Positions 41,982-50,277 of a stretch of 64,000 bases of DNA are shown here, one piece after another. Position 1 is the stretch's first letter, and the number at the start of each line of letters is the position of its first letter. This DNA comes from Methylococcaceae bacterium. Its GTDB lineage: Bacteria > Pseudomonadota > Gammaproteobacteria > Methylococcales > Methylomonadaceae. The notes under the pieces are model-generated. The model had not been told where the DNA came from. It was given only the letters and a program-made list of their open reading frames with translations, and ran no database searches. The DNA is taken from NCBI GenBank assembly GCA_016715325.1, contig JADKAL010000001.1, forward strand, positions 434,001 to 498,000, in the 5' to 3' direction. The position numbers and the translations under genes are program-made.

Positions 41982-42515
41982 TTAATTATTTCGCGTAAAC
42001 AGCTTAAAATATTCGCTCTCTGAAATAATATCGACAGAACTCTCGATACTATCTAGGTAGACTTTTCCTTCAAGATGATCCGCTTCATGCTGAAAAACGC
42101 GAGCGATAAAATCTTCAAAAATATGTTCAATAAAATTTCCATCTTCATCGGTATAGCTTACTTTTATGACCTTAAAACGTGGGACTAAAGCGCGAACACC
42201 GGGGATACTCAAACAACCTTCCCAATCTTTTTCCTTAACAGGTGATAAAGGCTCAAAACTTGGATTAATCATCACTGTTGGATCCATCAAAGGCGCTTTC
42301 GGATAGCGTACCGTCGGTCTCGAAGCAACGATAATGATTCGTACAGGTCGGCTGATTTGAGGAGCGGCAAGGCCGACGCCTTCCGATTTCGCCAACGTGG
42401 ATTTCATGTCTTCGATAATTCGGCGAGTCTCGGGACTGTCGACGGAAGCAACCGTTTCAGACACTTGCCGTAATACTTTCGCGCCTAATTGGGCTATTTC
42501 GCAAACTTGGTTCAT
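41982..42515 (-). CDS. def: peptide deformylase
   Basis: Removes the formyl group from nascent proteins. All three motifs are present: GVGLAAPQI (residues 46-54), EGCLSIPG (98-105, metal Cys), and QHEADHLEG (about 142-150, two metal His and catalytic Glu). Length 177 fits type I enzymes. The ATG overlaps the ppk1 stop as ATGA, so translation is coupled. A second deformylase next to fmt would be expected elsewhere in the genome. Confidence 0.94.
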   Translation of the reverse strand: MNQVCEIAQLGAKVLRQVSETVASVDSPETRRIIEDMKSTLAKSEGVGLAAPQISRPVRIIIVASRPTVRYPKAPLMDPTVMINPSFEPLSPVKEKDWEGCLSIPGVRALVPRFKVIKVSYTDEDGNFIEHIFEDFIARVFQHEADHLEGKVYLDSIESSVDIISESEYFKLFTRNN

Positions 42516-44623
42516 AGTGGTGTTTGGAGTTCCTGCAACAATACAGATTGTGCCTGGATTTGTGGTTCGTCACCGGTAGACCGAATAGGTGTATAACCGC
42601 CATCGGGCCGCAAAATCCAGGCTTGACTGTTGTCGTTAAGGTAACTATCCAAATCGTGCAGGATACGTTTATGTAAGCGTTTGTTTTCTATTGGAAAGCA
42701 AGCTTCAACACGCTGGAACATGTTGCGGTTCATCAAATCGGCGCTGGAGGCATACACTTCCCAATTGCCGTCGTTCGAAAAAGCATAGATGCGGGCGTGC
42801 TCAAGAAACGCCCGATAATTGAACGGACTTCGATATTTTCTGAAACGCCCGGTATTCCCGGTTTTAAACAGCAAATGCCTCGAACGATCAGTTTAATCTT
42901 TACTCCCGCTTGCGAAGCCCGGTACAGGGCTTGAATGGCCTGTTCTTCTACAACTGCATTCACTTTAATGATAATACTCGCACTTTTTCCTTGCCGGGCA
43001 AACTGAATTTCCCGTTCGATTTTTTCGATAATCGCTTTATGGAGGGTAAAAGGCGATTGCAATAACTTATGCAATTTGCTGACTTTTCCCAGACTAGTCA
43101 GTTGCATAAAAATTCGCCGAACGTCTTCGCCTAAATCTTTATCGCAAGAAAAAAGACCGTAATCCGTATACAATTGTGCTGTTTTCGGATGGTAATTTCC
43201 GGTACCTAAATGGACGTAGCTGCGAAGTTCCTTATCTTCACGTTTCAGTACCAAACACATTTTGGCATGGGTTTTATACCCAACAACACCGTATACCACA
43301 TGAGCTGCCGCTTCTTGAAGTTTTGAAGCTAAATTAATGTTATCTTTTTCGTCGAATCGCGCACGCAGTTCGATGACGACGGTGACTTCTTTTCCGGCTC
43401 TGGCGGCTTTAATCAAAGCGTTAACAATCGGCGAATCGACGCCGGTGCGGTAAAGCGTTTGCTTGATGACCAGAACGTCGGGCGATGCGGCGGCTTGCCT
43501 AATAAATTCGACGACGGGCGAAAAGGATTCAAAAGGATGGTGCAGCAGAATATCCTGGCGTTTAATGACTTCAAAAATATCTTTGCTGCGTGAAAATTGT
43601 TTTGGAACAATCGGTTTAAACGGTGCAAATTTAAGATCGGGCCGGTCGACCAAATCGATGATTTCCCGCAAACGATTTAGGTTAACAGGCCCGTCGACCA
43701 GAAATAGCCGATCTCGCGTCATTTCAAAACGTTCAAGTAAAAAGGTAACGGTTTCTTCGGGACAGTTGGCGTCGATTTCCAAACGAACTTCATCGCCGTA
43801 ATTCCGCATGGGCCAGTTCGCCTTGCACGGCGAGTAATAAGTCGTCGATGGCGTCGTCGTCGACAAATAAATCGCTATTTCGAGTAACCCTAAACTGATA
43901 ACAGCCTTTTACGGTCATGCCGTTGAAAAGTTCACCGACAAAAGCATGGATGATGGACGATAAAAACACAAAGTCGGCAGGGCCGCTTTCCGTCTCGTCT
44001 TGCGGAAATTTGATAATGCGGGGCAACGAACGAGGCGCCTGCAATATTGCGCGTCCGCTATTTCGTCCGAAGGCGTCTTTTCCGGTCAGCGAGATAATAA
44101 AATTTAAACTTTTATTCAGGATACGTGGGAACGGATGCGCCGAATCCAGGCCGACCGGGGTCAAGATGGGCAATAACTGCGTATTAAAATACGTTTGCAG
44201 CCATTGCTGTTGCATTTCGGTCCAGTCGGTACGTCGGATGAAGCGGATATTTTCTTGATCGAGCGAAGGTATTAACAGCGTATTGAGCACCTTGTATTGA
44301 TCGTCGACTAATTCGTGGGCGTGGTGCGAAATGAGATCGAGTTGCTCATTGGAATTCAACCCATCTTGGCCGGACGCTCTCGGATCGATGGCCGCCATTT
44401 GAATTAAACCGGCTACCCGAATTTCGTAAAATTCATCTAGATTCGAACAGGAAATGCACAGATAATTCAGTCTTTCCAGTAACGGTACGTTTTCATCTTT
44501 GGCTTGCGCTAGCACCCGTTTGTTGAATTCGAGCAAACTAAGCTCACGATTGATGTAATAAATCGGATTTTGTAGATCAATCGTTTCGATTTTTTGTTTT
44601 GGCGCGGCTTCAAGAAGGGTCAT
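42512..44623 (-). CDS. ppk1: polyphosphate kinase 1, frameshifted twice
   Basis: Makes inorganic polyphosphate from ATP. Three frames form one protein of about 703 residues. The N domain runs from YINRELSLLEFNKRVLAQA to GELAH; the middle has RNYGDEVRLEI, then VIKQTLYRTG, the autophosphorylated histidine region YVHLGTGNYHPKTAQLYTDYG and CCLKPGIPGVSENIEV; the end holds FLEHARIYAF, the second histidine. The breaks are near 43808 (one extra base) and near 42820 (one T missing in TTTCTT). All catalytic parts remain, so I favour sequence error over a pseudogene. Operon with the methyltransferase upstream and def downstream. Confidence 0.9.
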
Positions 44624-44641
44624 CGGGGTTCTCTCGATTAT

Positions 44642-45304
44642 TTAGGCGATAACGCCCGATATAAAAACATGACGATCACTCACTTTTTCGACGGAAAGCG
44701 GTAAGTCCGCTTCCGCTAATTGATTAGTAATTTCTTCAAGCGAGAAAGCTGCCAGTAAGGAATTATAAAAATCCTGTTGAAGAACTTCAGGTTCGCTCGA
44801 GGCGTACATATCCACCAGGGTTTTTGCCAAATAAGTTCTGCCCGGCCTAACTAAATCCATAATAGCGATATACGTACCGGATTTGGAATACTGCTTTATC
44901 GTGTGCCAAAGCACCTGCGGATCGGGTAAGTGGTGTAATAAACTATTGCTGAAAATAATCTCGTAAGCGTTATTGGGTAAAGATGTTTCCGGAATCTTGC
45001 CATGAATGAAGTTCAATCGCTCCAACAGTTTTTTATCGATTGTGTTGCTGGCAAAATCTATCATAAGTCTGGAACCGTCAATTGCATCCAGCGTTGCTGA
45101 AGGAAACGCCTTTATAAATCGACAGCTGATGTCGCCCGGACCGCAGCCCAAATCCAGCGCTTTTCCGTTAAAGTCCGGATTTTTCACCAAGGTTTTAATC
45201 CGACGGATGAACTCGCTATGCGGGCGATTAAAATCGGCTTGGGCATAGGCAAATACTTGCCCGGCGTCTTCCATCAGTTCGGGTTCTAATACTCTCAGCA
45301 TCAT
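44642..45304 (-). CDS. class I SAM-dependent methyltransferase
   Basis: A 220-residue Rossmann-fold methyltransferase: motif I is ALDLGCGPGDISCRF (about residues 51-65), followed by LDAIDGSRLMIDFA and the motif IV-like IIFSNSLLHHLPDP. The HHLPDP style is common in methyltransferases acting on small molecules or lipids; the substrate is unknown. It overlaps the upstream PLP gene by 4 bases (ATGA) and precedes ppk1 by 18 bases, so it belongs to the folP operon. Confidence 0.8.
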   Translation of the reverse strand: MMLRVLEPELMEDAGQVFAYAQADFNRPHSEFIRRIKTLVKNPDFNGKALDLGCGPGDISCRFIKAFPSATLDAIDGSRLMIDFASNTIDKKLLERLNFIHGKIPETSLPNNAYEIIFSNSLLHHLPDPQVLWHTIKQYSKSGTYIAIMDLVRPGRTYLAKTLVDMYASSEPEVLQQDFYNSLLAAFSLEEITNQLAEADLPLSVEKVSDRHVFISGVIA

Positions 45305-46230
45305 AAATAACCTCTTTTCCCTTGTAATCCGCCGGTATGAATCGCGACAATTCGTTGCCCCGGTTTAAATCGGCCTTGAATAATTAAATCGTAAATTCCG
45401 TAGAGCATCTTCCCGGTATAGACCGGTTCTAACGGAACCGAGGTTTTAGCTTCAAAATCATTAATAAACAAAGCTAACTTAGAATTAAGTTTAGCAAATC
45501 CTCCAAAATGATAGTCATGAAATATTTCCCAATTATGACAATTAATTATTAACTGAGATTTAACATCGGATTCTAAATAGCGTGCTTTGTTCAAAGCGGC
45601 AAAACCGAGTACGGTTTTTTGTTTCGGCGCTTTTCGGATCAGACCGGCCAAGGTTGTTCCTGTTCCGCAAGCGACACACAAAACATCGTAAGAAATATCG
45701 ATTTCATCGACAATTTCACCGACGCCTTTTAGCGCTAAGGGGTTAGCGCCGCCTTCCGGAAGCCAGTATTGGTTGAGTTTAATGCCCGGCAAATCTTGCC
45801 AGTGCTTGTGATTTCTAAGCAATCGATATTCGGAACGCGTCACAAAACGCAGCTTCATCCTCCAATTTTCCATATCTTGCAGGGTAGGTGTTAAAGGCGT
45901 GGGGTGTTCCCCCCGAATGATGCCGATTGTCTTTAGTTTAAGGGTTTTGCCAACAAAAGCTAAAGCATGGAGATGATTGGAGTATGCGCCACCCATGCTG
46001 ATGAGCGTATCCACATCTTTAGATAGTGCATCATCCAGGTTGTATTTGAGTTTGCGCCATTTGTTGCCGGAAATAACGGGATGTAGCAGGTCATCGCGTT
46101 TGATCCAGAGTTCAACCGCTTTACTTTCAAGAAACGGATCGTGTATTTGAGTTAATACTGATTTGCCGAGGGAATTTTCGAGCGCAACGAGCGATGGGTA
46201 CATAAGCTTAAGTTGATAAGCTAACGTCAA
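45301..46230 (-). CDS. PLP-dependent enzyme, ACC deaminase / D-cysteine desulfhydrase family
   Basis: Fold-type II PLP enzyme, 309 residues. IKRDDLLHPVISGNKWRKLKY contains the Schiff-base lysine, SMGGAYSNHLHALAF the substrate loop, and CGTGTTLAGLIR the PLP-phosphate loop. The family includes ACC deaminase and D-cysteine desulfhydrase. The sequence does not show which is made, and D-cysteine desulfhydrase-like is more usual in this genomic setting. It overlaps folP upstream and the methyltransferase downstream by 4 bases each. Confidence 0.8.
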   Translation of the reverse strand: MTLAYQLKLMYPSLVALENSLGKSVLTQIHDPFLESKAVELWIKRDDLLHPVISGNKWRKLKYNLDDALSKDVDTLISMGGAYSNHLHALAFVGKTLKLKTIGIIRGEHPTPLTPTLQDMENWRMKLRFVTRSEYRLLRNHKHWQDLPGIKLNQYWLPEGGANPLALKGVGEIVDEIDISYDVLCVACGTGTTLAGLIRKAPKQKTVLGFAALNKARYLESDVKSQLIINCHNWEIFHDYHFGGFAKLNSKLALFINDFEAKTSVPLEPVYTGKMLYGIYDLIIQGRFKPGQRIVAIHTGGLQGKRGYL

Positions 46231-47048
46231 CGTTGTTTAATCGACCAAGCCACATCTAAAGCCTGTCTGTTTTCCTTGACGTCATGTACCCGGAATATCT
46301 TTACCCCCGCCATCACGCCTAAAGCTGTTGTTACAGCAGTAGCGGTGACTAGTTCGGACGGTTCAGTGACGTTACAGATCGAACCCATAAATCGCTTTCG
46401 GCTGGTGCCAAGCAGTACCGGATAACCGAGTTCGACGAATTGCCAGAGATTAGCCAAAAGGTCGAGATTATCCTGTTTGCGTTTGCCGAAGCCGATGCCG
46501 GGATCGATCGATATATTTTCCTTCTTAACGCCAGTCTCTAGGGCATGGGTAATTTTTATTTTTAAAGAAGCGATGACTTCATTGACAACATCTTCGTAAA
46601 AGGGATTGTCCTGCATTGTTTTGGGCGCACCCTTGCTGTGCATAAGGATAATGGGCACATTTTTTTTAGCGGCCAAATCCAGTATAGCGGAATCGTTTTC
46701 ACCGCCTGAAACATCGTTAATAAGGTTTGCGCCAGAAGCTAACGCCGCATCGGCAACGGTGCTTGAAGTAGTATCGATACTAATGATGACTTTGTTGGAA
46801 AATTTAGTCTTGATTGCCTGGATAACCGGGAGAACACGTTGAATCTGTTCCGATGGACTAACAGGATCGGAACCGGGGCGTGTAGATTCGCCGCCGATGT
46901 CGATTATATCGGCGCCTTCCGCTAGCATCGTTTCAACGTGCTGCAATGCCGAATCAATTTGAGTAAAATTGCCGCCATCGGAAAAACTGTCAGGGGTCAC
47001 ATTCAATATGCCCATAATCAGCGGTTTTGTAATGTCGTTAAAATTCAT
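46227..47048 (-). CDS. folP: dihydropteroate synthase
   Basis: Joins pterin pyrophosphate and p-aminobenzoate in folate synthesis. Motifs: IMGILNVTPDSFSDGG near the start, ADIIDIGGESTRPGS, ISIDTTSSTVADAAL, LINDVSGG, and SIDPGIGFGKR. The ATG at 47048 follows a TTG in the same frame. It heads the leftward operon and lies back to back with the H4MPT-type cluster, whose second gene encodes a DHPS-like protein. Confidence 0.94.
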   Translation of the reverse strand: MNFNDITKPLIMGILNVTPDSFSDGGNFTQIDSALQHVETMLAEGADIIDIGGESTRPGSDPVSPSEQIQRVLPVIQAIKTKFSNKVIISIDTTSSTVADAALASGANLINDVSGGENDSAILDLAAKKNVPIILMHSKGAPKTMQDNPFYEDVVNEVIASLKIKITHALETGVKKENISIDPGIGFGKRKQDNLDLLANLWQFVELGYPVLLGTSRKRFMGSICNVTEPSELVTATAVTTALGVMAGVKIFRVHDVKENRQALDVAWSIKQR

Positions 47049-47086
47049 CAAGCGTTCCTATCTGCCTTACCTAAGCACCCTTAAGG

Positions 47087-47092
47087 TATAAT
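47087..47092 (+). promoter_or_regulatory. -10 element for the H4MPT-type cluster
   Basis: A perfect TATAAT 29 bases before the flavoprotein ATG, within the 73-base divergent gap to folP. No convincing -35 sequence is seen, only weak TGCCTT-like bases. Confidence 0.4.
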
Positions 47093-47121
47093 GTAGCGAT
47101 TGTCTTTAACTTATTGTTGTC

Positions 47122-47658
47122 ATGAGTAAACCCCGTTTAGCCTGGGCGATTACCGGATCGGGCCATTATATAGAAGAATGCCTGGAATTTTTGCTGACCT
47201 TGGAAGATGTGGATGTTTATATCAGTCAGGCGGGCGTGGAGGTGCTGAAGATGTACGGTATCAGCCTTGACGATGTACGCGCGAAACATCCGGTTTATCG
47301 TGATAAAACCGCTTCTTCGCCGCCTGTCGGTCTGTTTTACAAAGGCTATTATCATACCTTTGTGATGGCGCCCACAACGTCAAATACCATTGCCAAGTGT
47401 GTGTTGGGAATTGCCGATAATTTAGTGACTAATCTTTATTCTCAAGCCGGTAAATGCAAAGTGCCTTCAATTGTATATCCCTGCGATATTGCCCCGGAAA
47501 TGGAAACGACCGCACCAGGTGGCAAGGTTATGGTGTATCCGCGTAAAATCGATCTGGAAGGCACAGAGAAAATTCGTACGTTTGAATACACGACTGTGGT
47601 CGAAAGTGTCGATGAATTGATAACCGTTGTTAAACAACGGCTCGCGTCTTTAGCATGA
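47122..47658 (+). CDS. archaeal-type flavoprotein (AfpA / dihydromethanopterin reductase-like)
   Basis: Flavoprotein-fold protein of 178 residues beginning AWAITGSGHYIEECLEFLL, the FMN-binding start of the family, with KGYYHTFVMAPTTSNTIAKC and IVYPCDIAPEMETTAPGG. Related proteins in methylotrophs (AfpA) and archaea (DmrB) serve H4MPT reduction or biosynthesis. The cluster context (DHPS-like, DUF447, mfnB) supports a role in making or reducing methanopterin. Its stop overlaps the next ATG by 4 bases. Confidence 0.82.
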   Translation: MSKPRLAWAITGSGHYIEECLEFLLTLEDVDVYISQAGVEVLKMYGISLDDVRAKHPVYRDKTASSPPVGLFYKGYYHTFVMAPTTSNTIAKCVLGIADNLVTNLYSQAGKCKVPSIVYPCDIAPEMETTAPGGKVMVYPRKIDLEGTEKIRTFEYTTVVESVDELITVVKQRLASLA

Positions 47659-49043
47659 GCGAACATCTGTTATTTCTCACCGGAAAGCTGGCTGAAAAGC
47701 AATTGCGCGGCATTCTGGAAAAAATGCAGCCGGAATTTTCTTATACCGTCCACCAAATCGGGGTAAAAGTGGCGGCATTGATGACGACGGATATGATTCA
47801 ACGGCGGTTGAAAGAAACCTTCGGCGCTAACCGTATCATCATTCCGGGACGATGCCGGGGCGATGTAGAGGCATTATCGAAAGAACTTGATGTTCAGGTG
47901 GAAAGAGGGCCGGAAGAACTAAAGGATTTGCCGATGTATTTCGGGAAAGAAGCGCATCACTACGATTTAAGCCGCTATAACGTCAAGATTTTTGCCGAAA
48001 TCGTGGATGCACCCAGAATCAGCATTGATGAAATCCTGCAGCGTGCCGCTTATTATAGAAACAACGGTGCGGATGTGATCGACATCGGTTGCTTGCCCAA
48101 TACAGACTTTCCCCACATGGAAGAGTCTATAAAGGCATTAAAACAGGAAGGATTTACAGTCAGTATCGATTCCTTGAATGACGACGATTTGCTTCGGGGC
48201 GGCAAAGCAGGGGCGGATTATTTACTCAGCTTGCACGAAAAAACTTTATGGATTGCCGATGAAGTAGGCGCTATTCCTATTTTAATTCCCGAGCAGCACG
48301 AAGATTTAAGCTCGCTGGATAGAGCCATTGCGCTGATGCAGGGTAAAAACCAGCCGTTCATCGTCGATCCCATTCTCGATCCCATCCATTTCGGTTTTAC
48401 TCAATCCATCGTTCGCTATCATGAAGTCAGAAAAAAACATCCGGCTATCGAAATCATGATGGGGGTCGGCAATATTACCGAATTAACCCATGCCGATACG
48501 TCTGGAATGAACGCTTTATTGTTAGGAATCTGTTCTGAACTCAATATCAACCAGATCCTTGCGACAGAAGTCAGTCGTCATGCTTGCAGGGCGGTTAAGG
48601 AAGCCGATAAAGCAAGGCGAATCATGTTAGCGGCAAAAGAGCAGGGCATGTTACCGAAGCATATCGATTCCAGTTTGATGGCAGTGCATGAAACGTCGCC
48701 TTTTCTGAATACGAAAGATGAAATCCGCGAACTCGCCGGGATGATTACCGACCCCAGCTACCGTATCCAAACCAGTGTTGAAGGGGTGCATATCTTCAAC
48801 CGCGACGGCCTTCATACAGCAACCGACCCCTTCGATCTGTACCCTAAACTGGGCGTTGAAAACGACGGCGGTCATGCGTTTTATTTGGGCGTTGAGTTGG
48901 CGCGCGCCGAAATCGCATGGCAGCTCGGTAAACGCTATAACCAAGATCAAGCGTTGACGTGGGGTTGTGCGGCGGACTCTGCCGAACAAACCGTCGATCT
49001 GCATACTTTCAAACCCGCCGGAACTACGCTCCAGAAAAAATGA
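47655..49043 (+). CDS. DHPS-like protein of the H4MPT cluster (DUF6513-type)
   Basis: 462 residues with a distinct N-terminal part (residues 1-135) and a dihydropteroate synthase-like barrel: GADVIDIGCLPNTDFPHMEESI, VSIDSLNDDDLL, and PFIVDPILDPIHFG; the C-terminus extends the barrel with RAEIAWQLGKRYNQ. In C1-metabolising bacteria this family accompanies H4MPT genes and is thought to perform the aryl-condensation step that folP does for folate; that function is inferred. ATGA overlaps at both ends show a translationally coupled operon. Confidence 0.85.
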   Translation: MSEHLLFLTGKLAEKQLRGILEKMQPEFSYTVHQIGVKVAALMTTDMIQRRLKETFGANRIIIPGRCRGDVEALSKELDVQVERGPEELKDLPMYFGKEAHHYDLSRYNVKIFAEIVDAPRISIDEILQRAAYYRNNGADVIDIGCLPNTDFPHMEESIKALKQEGFTVSIDSLNDDDLLRGGKAGADYLLSLHEKTLWIADEVGAIPILIPEQHEDLSSLDRAIALMQGKNQPFIVDPILDPIHFGFTQSIVRYHEVRKKHPAIEIMMGVGNITELTHADTSGMNALLLGICSELNINQILATEVSRHACRAVKEADKARRIMLAAKEQGMLPKHIDSSLMAVHETSPFLNTKDEIRELAGMITDPSYRIQTSVEGVHIFNRDGLHTATDPFDLYPKLGVENDGGHAFYLGVELARAEIAWQLGKRYNQDQALTWGCAADSAEQTVDLHTFKPAGTTLQKK

Positions 49044-49603
49044 TACTTGAAACCATCGTTACCACGCAGAATAGCGAAGGGAAAACTCACATCGCACCGA
49101 TGGGCGTGCATGTGGACGGCGAAAATTTTATTATTTTACCGTTTCGTCCGTCGACGACATTGAACAACTTCTTAGAAACTAAAGTCGGCGTTATTAATTA
49201 CTGCGACGATGTTAGAGTGTTTGCAGGTTGCTTAACCGGAAGGCGCGAGTGGGCGTTAAAATCCGCGCAACATATCGCCGGGCAAGTGCTCGATTGCGCC
49301 TTGGCGCATGCGGAAGTGAAAGTCGGCCATATCGAGGAAGATGCGGTTCGGCCTAAATTGTTTTGCAAAACCATAGCGACAATCAGCCATAAGCCTTTTA
49401 ATGGATTTAATCGTGCGCAGTTTTCCGTTTTGGAAGCAGCCATTTTAATAAGTAGACTGAACATGTTGCCCCTTGAAAAAATCGAGACCGAAATCGCTTA
49501 TTTGCAAATCGGGCTGGAAAAAACCGCTGGTGAACGTGAACTGGAAGCTTGGGGATGGATTATAGAAGCTTTCAACGATTTTAAACGAAAGGCAAATCCA
49601 TGA
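49040..49603 (+). CDS. DUF447 family protein, H4MPT-linked
   Basis: A 187-residue protein starting MILETIVTTQNSEGKTHIAP. The split-barrel flavin-reductase-like pattern (GVHVDGENFIILPFRPSTT) and helical C-terminal half (FNGFNRAQFSVLEAAILIS) match DUF447, found with methanopterin genes in methylotrophs and archaea. The ATG at 49040 overlaps the previous stop as ATGA; the frame is open further upstream to 48959 but that part overlaps the DHPS-like gene. Biochemical role unknown. Confidence 0.82.
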   Translation: MILETIVTTQNSEGKTHIAPMGVHVDGENFIILPFRPSTTLNNFLETKVGVINYCDDVRVFAGCLTGRREWALKSAQHIAGQVLDCALAHAEVKVGHIEEDAVRPKLFCKTIATISHKPFNGFNRAQFSVLEAAILISRLNMLPLEKIETEIAYLQIGLEKTAGERELEAWGWIIEAFNDFKRKANP

Positions 49604-50271
49604 CCGGAATGCTTGCCAGCGTCAACAGTCTTGAAGAAGCCTTAACGGTTGCAGGGGCGGAAGTCGATATTATCGATTTGAAAGAACCCAGGGCAGGGGC
49701 GCTGGGTGCTTTACAGGTGACCCTGGTTAAAGAAATTGTTTTGGCATTAAAGGGCCGTTGTCCGGTTAGTGCGACCGTCGGCGATTTACCTATGCAGCCC
49801 GAATTAGTTTATTCCGCTGCACAAGTTATGGCCGATACCGGTGTGGATTATGTCAAGATCGGTATTTTCCCAAACGGCGAAATTACCGGCGTTCTTGAAA
49901 TGCTGAAAACGATTGCATTAGATAAAAATTTAATTGCCGTGTTATTTGCCGATTCACGTCCTGATTTTCAGTTAATCGATAGTATAAAATCCGCCAACTT
50001 TTGCGGTGTTATGCTGGATACGTTTGATAAATCCAAAGGTTCCTTAACATCTGTTATGACTCTATCTGAAATATCGGCCTTTGTTCGTTATGCGAAATCC
50101 CACCAATTGCTCTGCGGACTTGCGGGATCTTTGAGCGCGGATGATATTCCACTATTACTTCCTGTGGAATCGGACTATTTAGGATTTAGGGGAGCATTAT
50201 GTGAAAAACACAACCGGGTCGAGCGGTTAAGTATCCATGAAGTGCAAAGAATCCGAAAACAAATTCCTTAA
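49600..50271 (+). CDS. mfnB: (5-formylfuran-3-yl)methyl phosphate synthase
   Basis: Forms the furan precursor of methanofuran from two glyceraldehyde 3-phosphates. The TIM-barrel family signature DLKEPRAGALGA (about residues 26-37) carries the first active-site lysine; VSATVGDLP, VDYVKIGIF and GVMLDTFDKSKGSL give further conserved lysines and aspartate. Length 223 is typical. Overlaps the DUF447 gene by 4 bases. It shows that methanofuran as well as H4MPT is made here. Confidence 0.9.
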   Translation: MTGMLASVNSLEEALTVAGAEVDIIDLKEPRAGALGALQVTLVKEIVLALKGRCPVSATVGDLPMQPELVYSAAQVMADTGVDYVKIGIFPNGEITGVLEMLKTIALDKNLIAVLFADSRPDFQLIDSIKSANFCGVMLDTFDKSKGSLTSVMTLSEISAFVRYAKSHQLLCGLAGSLSADDIPLLLPVESDYLGFRGALCEKHNRVERLSIHEVQRIRKQIP

Positions 50272-50277
50272 TTAACA

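Noticed and set aside
42512..44623. Programmed frameshifting or split subunits in ppk1
   Set aside because: There is no slippery heptamer with a downstream structure, the two shifts have opposite directions, and several other genes here show the same kind of break.
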